This document shows positions 8,319 through 12,507 of a DNA stretch of 12,507 nt, one piece after another. Every line of letters starts with the position of its first letter. Position 1 is the stretch's first letter. Location: the NCBI GenBank assembly GCA_934754415.1, contig CAKVIS010000049.1, positions 1 through 12,507 on the forward strand, written 5' to 3'. The translations under genes and the position numbers were made by a program. This DNA comes from an uncultured Bulleidia sp. GTDB taxonomy: Bacteria > Bacillota_I > Bacilli_A > Erysipelotrichales > Erysipelotrichaceae. The notes beneath the pieces are model-generated. The model did not search any database, was not told the origin of the DNA, and saw only the letters and a list, made by a program, of their open reading frames with translations.

Positions 8319-8353
8319 AAAAACACCTGTGCCTATTGACACAGGTGTTTTAT
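8319..8353. terminator. Bidirectional terminator between phd-like gene and metG
   Basis: A perfect 12-bp stem (AAAACACCTGTG at 8320-8331 with CACAGGTGTTTT at 8340-8351) closes an 8-base loop. T-rich tails are present on both strands. It serves the two convergent transcription units and excludes a cotranscribed toxin gene behind the antitoxin-like gene. Confidence 0.9.
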
Positions 8354-8362
8354 TTGTATTCC

Positions 8363-10306
8363 TTAAGAAATTTTTGTTCCAGGCTGCAGTCCGTTCACTT
8401 CTACAACTGCCACCTCTTTATCATTCTTACCTGCCAGCAACATACCGCAGCTTTCTACTCCACGTAGTTTTACAGGCTGTAAGTTGGCAATCACAACGAT
8501 ATATTTACCCATCATCTGACCCGGTGTATAAGATCCTGCAAGACCGGACACAATCTGTCTTGGTTTTTCTTCACCAATATCCACTTTCAGAACAAACAGT
8601 TTGTCAGCATCAGGATGTCTTTCACAGGAAAGTACTTTACCTACTCTGAGATCCAGCTTGGAGAAATCTTCGATTGTACACTTAGGCACTTCTTTTTCCT
8701 TCTCTACTTTTCTTTCAGCCTGAATTCTTTCCTGAATCACAGCCACCTTTTCAGCAACTTCTTTTTCATTCAGTCTTGCAAAAAGGATACTTGGAGAATC
8801 TGTGATATTCATTTCTGTTTCCAGTAATCCAAAACTATGTACATCGTCATAGCTTGTCTTCTGAGTATTTAAAGAAGACAGAATCTTTTCACTTGTTTCA
8901 GGAAGATAAGGTCTTAATAAGATACCTCCGATACGTACAGATTCCAGTAAGTTATACAGAACTGTAGCTAATCTTCCTGTCTTTTCAGGATCCTTGGCAA
9001 GAGCCCAAGGCATAGTTTCATCGACATATTTATTACATCTCTTGAACAGATCAAGAATCAGATCCAGAGAATCAGCAACTCTGAGTTCATCCATCTTTTC
9101 ATCAATCTGTTTAACAGTGTTCATAACAACACTCTTCAGATCTTCATCCACAGGTTCATTGACACCAGGATTCTGTACAAGACCTGCAAAATATTTATTC
9201 TGCATGGATAATGTACGGTTAACCAGATTACCCAAATTGTTAGCTAAATCTGTATTGATTCTTTCTACCATGAGTTCATATGTCACATGACCATCCTGGG
9301 CAAATGGCATTTCATGTAACATGATGAATCTTACAGCATCCACACCGAATAAGGACACAAGATCATCTGCATAGATAACATTACCTGCAGATTTACTCAT
9401 CTTGGAGTCCCCTGTCAGTAACCATGGATGTCCAAATACCTGTTTAGGTAATGGTTCACCCAGTGCCATCAGCATAATTGGCCAGTAGATAGTATGGAAA
9501 CGGATAATATCCTTACCAATCAGGTGCAGATCCGCAGGCCAGTATTTCTTATACAGTTCATCATGGTTGCCATCACAATCATATCCAAGACCTGTAATAT
9601 AGTTGGTTAATGCATCAATCCATACATATACAACATGTTTAGGATCAAAATCTACAGGAATGCCCCAGGAGAAACTTGTTCTGGAAACACACAGATCCTG
9701 AAGACCTGGTTTTAAGAAGTTGTTGATCATTTCATTCTTTCTGCTTTCAGGCTGAATGAATTCAGGATGATCTTCAATATACTTGATCAGTTTATCTGCA
9801 TACTTGCTCATCTTAAAGAAGTATGCTTCTTCTGTCATTGGTTTTACATCATGACCACATACAGGACATTTGCCATCTTCACTTAACTGGCTCTTAGTAT
9901 AGAAAGCTTCACATTCCTGACAATACATGCCTTCATACTTTCCTTTATAAATGTCGCCCTGCTCATAAAATTTCTTAAAAATCTTCTGTACCTGTCTTTC
10001 ATGGTACGGATCTGTTGTACGCATAAACTTATCATAAGATACATTCATAACGTCAAACTGCTGTCTGATGATGTTGCTGACTTCATCCACAAATTCTTTT
10101 GGTGTCTTACCAGCAGCCTGTGCTTTTTCTTCTACCTTCTGACCATGTTCATCTGTACCTGTCTGGAAACGTACATCATAGCCTGTCATTCTCTTATAAC
10201 GAGCAATAGCATCTGCCAGTACGATTTCATAGACATTGCCAATATGTGGCTTACCACTGGTATAGGCAATTGCAGTAGTAATGTAATACTTACCCTTATT
10301 TTCCAT
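8363..10306 (-). CDS. metG: Methionyl-tRNA synthetase with C-terminal tRNA-binding domain
   Basis: This enzyme charges tRNA-Met, supplying both initiator and elongator methionine tRNAs. The 647-residue protein is a complete class I synthetase. The HIGH-type motif HIGN is at 21-24 and KMSKS at 302-306. A zinc knuckle in the connective domain has Cys 129/132 and 147/150. The anticodon-binding helical domain spans about 350-510. A charged linker leads to an EMAP/Trbp111-type tRNA-binding OB fold from about 544 to the end (LDLRVGKV onward), which also dimerises the enzyme. The ribosome binding site AAAGGAGGA lies just before the ATG. The gene is monocistronic: a T-box leader precedes it and a bidirectional terminator follows. 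Nothing in the protein looks unusual. Confidence 0.98.
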   Translation of the reverse strand: MENKGKYYITTAIAYTSGKPHIGNVYEIVLADAIARYKRMTGYDVRFQTGTDEHGQKVEEKAQAAGKTPKEFVDEVSNIIRQQFDVMNVSYDKFMRTTDPYHERQVQKIFKKFYEQGDIYKGKYEGMYCQECEAFYTKSQLSEDGKCPVCGHDVKPMTEEAYFFKMSKYADKLIKYIEDHPEFIQPESRKNEMINNFLKPGLQDLCVSRTSFSWGIPVDFDPKHVVYVWIDALTNYITGLGYDCDGNHDELYKKYWPADLHLIGKDIIRFHTIYWPIMLMALGEPLPKQVFGHPWLLTGDSKMSKSAGNVIYADDLVSLFGVDAVRFIMLHEMPFAQDGHVTYELMVERINTDLANNLGNLVNRTLSMQNKYFAGLVQNPGVNEPVDEDLKSVVMNTVKQIDEKMDELRVADSLDLILDLFKRCNKYVDETMPWALAKDPEKTGRLATVLYNLLESVRIGGILLRPYLPETSEKILSSLNTQKTSYDDVHSFGLLETEMNITDSPSILFARLNEKEVAEKVAVIQERIQAERKVEKEKEVPKCTIEDFSKLDLRVGKVLSCERHPDADKLFVLKVDIGEEKPRQIVSGLAGSYTPGQMMGKYIVVIANLQPVKLRGVESCGMLLAGKNDKEVAVVEVNGLQPGTKIS

Positions 10307-10323
10307 AATGTCCTCCTTTAAAA

Positions 10324-10350
10324 ATAAAAACGCCCTTCATGAAAGGACGT
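10324..10350 (-). terminator. Regulated terminator of the metG T-box leader
   Basis: On the minus strand ACGTCCTT pairs with AAGGGCGT (8 bp, one wobble) around a 5-base loop, followed by TTTTTATTTT. It lies between the T-box sequence and the metG ribosome binding site. This is the expected default terminator, competing with the antiterminator formed by the T-box sequence. Confidence 0.85.
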
Positions 10351-10545
10351 CTTGCACGCGGTACCACCTTTATCTTGTCTGATTATCAGACCACTCTTTG
10401 TTGTAACGTAACATCTACGAACTATATTACCTGTCATATAGTTAGCTCCAAGACCATCTTCTATAACTTCAGTACTTCAGGTTTTCACCAGCCACCTGTT
10501 CTCTCCAGTACTGTTACTATATACTCTTCTCTTCATCGCTTTTGC
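10330..10545 (-). ncRNA. T-box leader RNA of metG, Met-specific
   Basis: The minus strand carries the T-box sequence AAGGTGGTACCGCGTG (plus positions 10355-10370). Its UGGU would pair with the ACCA end of uncharged tRNA, which fits a discriminator A. Upstream is a Stem I structure with arms AGTACT (10471-10476 and 10507-10512) and AGGT/ACCT (10479-10482 and 10494-10497), closing a GGCTGGTG-containing apical region. The lower 3' side contains GAAGATGG, where ATG at 10455-10457 is the probable methionine specifier codon. A GAAGAGAAGAG K-turn-like stretch lies at the 5' side. Uncharged tRNA-Met should stabilise the antiterminator and switch metG on when methionine is scarce. Confidence 0.93.
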
Positions 10546-10551
10546 TTTCCT

Positions 10552-10580
10552 ATTATATCTGTAAGCGTACATAAAATCTA
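10552..10580 (-). promoter_or_regulatory. metG promoter
   Basis: On the minus strand TATAAT (10552-10557) is a perfect -10 box. At 17-base spacing the -35 is a weak TAGATT (10575-10580), with three of six matches. The predicted start near 10545 lies just before the T-box Stem I and gives a leader of about 240 bases. Confidence 0.55.
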
Positions 10581-10586
10581 GTACGC
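10565..10586. repeat. Inverted repeat GCGTAC-N10-GTACGC over the metG -35 region
   Basis: A perfect 6-bp inverted repeat (10565-10570 and 10581-10586) is separated by 10 bases, giving 16-base centre spacing. Similarity in the flanking bases extends the half-sites to about 8 of 10 positions. It overlaps the weak metG -35 box, so it could be a site for a dimeric regulator. Confidence 0.4.
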
Positions 10587-10611
10587 AAACCACTTTTGCC
10601 CTTGAAGAAAC

Positions 10612-10623
10612 CACGTATACGTG
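10612..10623. repeat. 12-bp perfect palindrome CACGTATACGTG
   Basis: This palindrome lies in the divergent region between metG and csp, about 26 bases beyond the GCGTAC inverted repeat and about 25 to 30 bases before the probable csp promoter. It is a candidate operator. No regulator family can be assigned from the sequence. Confidence 0.35.
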
Positions 10624-10646
10624 TTATCTTTTAGTTGTATTTTAAG

Positions 10647-10673
10647 TTGTATAGTATTTCATTGCTTTACAAT
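10647..10673 (+). promoter_or_regulatory. Possible csp promoter
   Basis: TACAAT (10668-10673, five of six to TATAAT) has TTGTAT (10647-10652) 15 bases upstream, a short spacer. A second candidate -10 is TATAGT (10650-10655). The leader would be only about 25 to 45 bases, shorter than the long cold-shock leaders known in E. coli. Confidence 0.3.
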
Positions 10674-10704
10674 ACGGGGTACAAAAGAATAGGAGACCAA
10701 GAAA

Positions 10705-10905
10705 ATGGCAACAGGCAAAGTAAAATGGTTTAATGCAGAAAAAGGCTATGGTTTCATCACAGCTGAAGACGGAACAGATGTATTCGTTCACTTCTCTGCA
10801 ATTCAGTCTGATGGTTTTAAAACCCTGGATGAAGGTCAAGCTGTAAGTTTTGATATCACACAGAGTGACCGTGGACCTCAAGCTTCCAACGTCGTAAAGC
10901 AATAA
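10705..10905 (+). CDS. csp: Cold-shock protein, CspB-like RNA chaperone
   Basis: This 66-residue protein is a single cold-shock domain that binds single-stranded RNA and DNA and melts structure at low temperature. It carries RNP1 (KGYGFITA, 13-20), RNP2 (VFVHF, 26-30) and the closing GPQASNV motif. It resembles Bacillus CspB over its whole length, including the start GKVKWFN and the FKTLDEGQAVSFDI stretch. AGGAG at 10691-10695 with 9-base spacing sets the start. It is a single-gene unit, divergent from metG and closed by its own terminator. Which csp paralogue it is cannot be told from this window. Confidence 0.97.
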   Translation: MATGKVKWFNAEKGYGFITAEDGTDVFVHFSAIQSDGFKTLDEGQAVSFDITQSDRGPQASNVVKQ

Positions 10906-10925
10906 TTTAGGATTTGGAAATGAAG

Positions 10926-10948
10926 AAGATGGCGATGCCATCTTTTTT
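10926..10948 (+). terminator. Intrinsic terminator after csp
   Basis: An 8-bp perfect stem (AAGATGGC with GCCATCTT) around a 3-base loop continues into a T-run. It starts 20 bases after the csp stop codon and separates csp from glyA. Confidence 0.85.
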
Positions 10949-11028
10949 ATTATGTAACATGTTTCAAAGATATTTCTGTAACTTATTACAAATTGTGCGT
11001 TTTCAGCTGTTTTCCTCAAAGAAGTGAT

Positions 11029-11034
11029 TATAAT
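11029..11034 (+). promoter_or_regulatory. glyA -10 box, which also fixes the gene start
   Basis: A perfect TATAAT overlaps the upstream ATG at 11033 and follows the in-frame GTG at 11024. The -35 is weak. The predicted transcription start near 11041 leaves a leader of about 19 bases with GGAGGA at 11044-11049. The upstream in-frame start codons would therefore not be in the message. Confidence 0.5.
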
Positions 11035-11059
11035 GGCTTTAATGGAGGACCATACATAT

Positions 11060-12313
11060 ATGAACATAGTTAAAGAAGCCATGAACGTCGTCTGTAAAGA
11101 AGACGAAGAAGTAGGAAAAGCTCTTGAAGCAGAATTCACACGCCAGCAAAACACCATTGAACTGATTGCCAGTGAAAACATTGTCTCACCTGCAGTCATG
11201 ATGGCCATGGGTTCGGTTGCCACCAATAAATATGCCGAAGGATACAGTGGTAAAAGATACTATGGAGGCTGCACCAATGTGGACACAATAGAAACCCTGG
11301 CCATAGACAGAGTGAAGAAATTATTTGGCGCAGAATATGCCAATGTACAGCCTCATTCTGGTGCCAATGCCAATCTGGCAGTACAATTTGCTATTCTGAA
11401 ACCAGGAGATACCCTTCTGGGTATGGGACTCGATACCGGAGGTCATTTAACACACGGCTCTCCGGTCAATATTTCAGGCACTTACTTTAATGCTGTACAT
11501 TATGGTGTCAATGATGAAGGATTCATTGATTATGATGAAGTAGAACGCATTGCCAGAGAATGTAAGCCTAAAATGATCTGTGCAGGTGCCAGTGCTTATC
11601 CTCGTATCATTGATTTCAACAGATTCCGTCAGATTGCAGATGAAGTCGGTGCTGTATTATGGGTAGATATGGCACATATCGCCGGACTTGTCGCAGCAGG
11701 ATTACATCCAAGTCCTGTCGGTATTGCAGATGTGGTAACTTCTACCACTCATAAAACTTTAAGAGGACCCAGAGGCGGATTTATCCTTGCAACAAAAGAA
11801 GCAAATGAAAAATACAACTTCAACAAAGCAGTATTCCCAGGTACGCAAGGCGGTCCGTTAGAACATGTCATTGCAGGTAAAGCAGTCTGCTTTAAAGAAG
11901 CTCTGCAGCCATCCTTTAAAGACTACCAGACACAGATTGTTAAAAACTGTGCTGCACTTGCAGAAAGTTTAAAGAAATATGGCTTCCAATTAGTTTCCGG
12001 TGGCACAGACAACCATCTTGTACTTGTAGATCTGACTAATTTTGATATCACAGGCAAACAGATGCAGAACAACTGTGATGAAGTACACATCACTTTAAAT
12101 AAGAACACCATTCCAAACGAACCTCGGTCTCCTTTTGTAACAAGTGGTGTACGTATCGGTACAGCTGCCATCACTTCCAGAGGTTTTAAGGAAGAAGATA
12201 TGGATACCATTGCAAAGTGCCTGTATGAAGTAGCTACAGACTTTGAAAACAAGAAAGAAGATATTCTCAAAGATGTCGATACTCTTGTTAAAAAATATCC
12301 GATTTATGAATAA
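11060..12313 (+). CDS. glyA: Serine hydroxymethyltransferase
   Basis: This PLP enzyme converts serine and tetrahydrofolate to glycine and 5,10-methylene-tetrahydrofolate, feeding one-carbon metabolism in the cytoplasm. With the chosen start it has 417 residues, the usual length. Visible features are the substrate and cofactor region ELIASEN (34-40), YAEGYSGKRYYGG (58-70), the DMAHIAG motif (203-209) and the PLP lysine Lys232 in TTHKTLRGPRGG. The frame is open 12 codons further upstream (GTG at 11024, ATG at 11033). The start at 11060 is preferred because GGAGGA lies 10 bases before it and a -10 box occupies the upstream codons. The gene is monocistronic between two terminators. No riboswitch-like leader fits in the short gap. 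Confidence 0.97.
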   Translation: MNIVKEAMNVVCKEDEEVGKALEAEFTRQQNTIELIASENIVSPAVMMAMGSVATNKYAEGYSGKRYYGGCTNVDTIETLAIDRVKKLFGAEYANVQPHSGANANLAVQFAILKPGDTLLGMGLDTGGHLTHGSPVNISGTYFNAVHYGVNDEGFIDYDEVERIARECKPKMICAGASAYPRIIDFNRFRQIADEVGAVLWVDMAHIAGLVAAGLHPSPVGIADVVTSTTHKTLRGPRGGFILATKEANEKYNFNKAVFPGTQGGPLEHVIAGKAVCFKEALQPSFKDYQTQIVKNCAALAESLKKYGFQLVSGGTDNHLVLVDLTNFDITGKQMQNNCDEVHITLNKNTIPNEPRSPFVTSGVRIGTAAITSRGFKEEDMDTIAKCLYEVATDFENKKEDILKDVDTLVKKYPIYE

Positions 12314-12320
12314 GCCAAGG

Positions 12321-12350
12321 GACATTTCACATTGTTGAAATGTCTTTTTT
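12321..12350 (+). terminator. Intrinsic terminator after glyA
   Basis: A 9-bp perfect stem (GACATTTCA with TGAAATGTC) around a 6-base loop is followed by TTTTTT, seven bases after the glyA stop codon. Confidence 0.88.
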
Positions 12351-12354
12351 AACA

Positions 12355-12386
12355 GAAAAAAAAAAAAAAAAAACAGCTTTCGCTGT
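12355..12386 (-). terminator. Leftward terminator with GAAA tetraloop and long T-tract
   Basis: Read on the minus strand, ACAGC-GAAA-GCTGT is followed by 18 consecutive T (A on the plus strand, 12356-12373). This stops a transcript that enters from the right of the window, back to back with the glyA terminator. It shows that a leftward transcription unit lies just beyond the edge. Confidence 0.8.
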
Positions 12387-12403
12387 ACTTTATCTTGAAC
12401 GAG

Positions 12404-12449
12404 CGAGAATACTCCCACTTCAATGCATGTGCATAAGTGGTGAGATGAA
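12404..12449 (-). other. Bulged hairpin resembling an IS200/IS605-type right end
   Basis: CTCCCACTT (12412-12420) pairs with AAGTGG-T-GAG (12435-12444) with one bulged base. Inside it ATGC pairs with GCAT around a 4-base loop, leaving a small CA bulge. On the minus strand the hairpin is followed by GTATTCTCGCTCGTTCAAG and then the T-tract terminator. A bulged subterminal hairpin followed by a TTCAA-like end is the general look of IS200/IS605 right ends, which also form the 3' part of TnpB guide RNA. No transposase is in the window, so this is resemblance only. It could equally be a structured 3' UTR. Confidence 0.35.
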
Positions 12450-12506
12450 TTACTTTTCTGGCACTTTTTTGGTATAGGCGATATGCCATAATACTAGTGG
12501 TATTAG
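12450..12506 (-). CDS. Possible 3' end of a leftward gene cut by the window edge
   Basis: One minus-strand frame entering from the right reads 18 residues (ending YTKKVPEK) and stops with TAA just before the bulged hairpin. That position suits a gene terminated by the T-tract terminator downstream. The fragment is too short to recognise. The other minus-strand frames give either a frame running through the hairpin or early stops. This is a guess from context, not from homology. Confidence 0.15.
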   Translation of the reverse strand, partial: LIPLVLWHIAYTKKVPEK

Positions 12507-12507
12507 C

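Noticed and set aside
8329..8649. 106-codon plus-strand frame after the Phd-like gene as a possible toxin
   Set aside because: It begins inside the terminator loop, overlaps the conserved tRNA-binding domain of metG antisense, and has no ribosome binding site or toxin-like features.
10324..10545. S-box (SAM) riboswitch as the metG leader
   Set aside because: The T-box sequence and Stem I features are explicit, while the conserved S-box core is not seen.
10642..11226. 194-codon minus-strand open frame across csp and the glyA start
   Set aside because: It crosses two promoters, a terminator and two real genes on the other strand; no family features.
1..12507. CRISPR array, tRNA or rRNA genes, complete insertion sequence
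   Set aside because: No regularly spaced repeats, cloverleaf sequence, rRNA signature or transposase gene was found in the window.

Overview
The window looks like chromosomal DNA of a low-to-moderate GC Firmicute. Pointers are strong GGAGG-type ribosome binding sites, consensus TATAAT boxes, intrinsic terminators after almost every transcription unit, a T-box leader on an aminoacyl-tRNA synthetase gene, a CspB-like cold-shock protein and a PTS-type membrane protein. An Erysipelotrichia-like gut bacterium is my best guess, but it rests on general sequence style only and no marker gene here fixes it.

Layout, left to right. (1) A leftward repair operon, mutS then uvrA, whose reading frames overlap by four bases (ATGA). 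It has its own extended -10 promoter and ends in a terminator at the extreme left edge. (2) A leftward pair: NAD kinase, then a glucose-superfamily PTS EIIC-EIIB-like membrane protein, 12 bases apart and closed by a terminator. (3) Rightward and divergent from nadK, a small orphan Phd/YefM-type antitoxin gene. Its transcription unit ends in a bidirectional terminator shared with the convergent metG. (4) Leftward metG (methionyl-tRNA synthetase), preceded by a T-box leader with an ATG specifier and a UGGU acceptor-pairing element. (5) Rightward csp (cold shock), then glyA (serine hydroxymethyltransferase), each with its own terminator. (6) The last 150 bases hold a terminator for a leftward transcript entering from outside the window and three consecutive stem-loops. 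The largest of these resembles an IS200/IS605 right-end hairpin.

Most of the window is core housekeeping: mismatch and excision repair, NADP synthesis, translation and one-carbon metabolism. The most unusual item is the PTS-like protein. It is full length and intact, yet the three residues expected to do PTS chemistry are all replaced: the EIIC His of the GLH motif by Gly, the EIIC Glu of the TEP motif by Leu, and the EIIB phospho-Cys by Ser. That pattern suggests a protein kept for something other than phosphorylating transport. Other points are an nadK start that coincides with its predicted transcription start, a toxinless Phd gene, strong inverted repeats in the metG-csp divergent region, and the structured right edge. 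I see no CRISPR array, tRNA, rRNA or complete mobile element.
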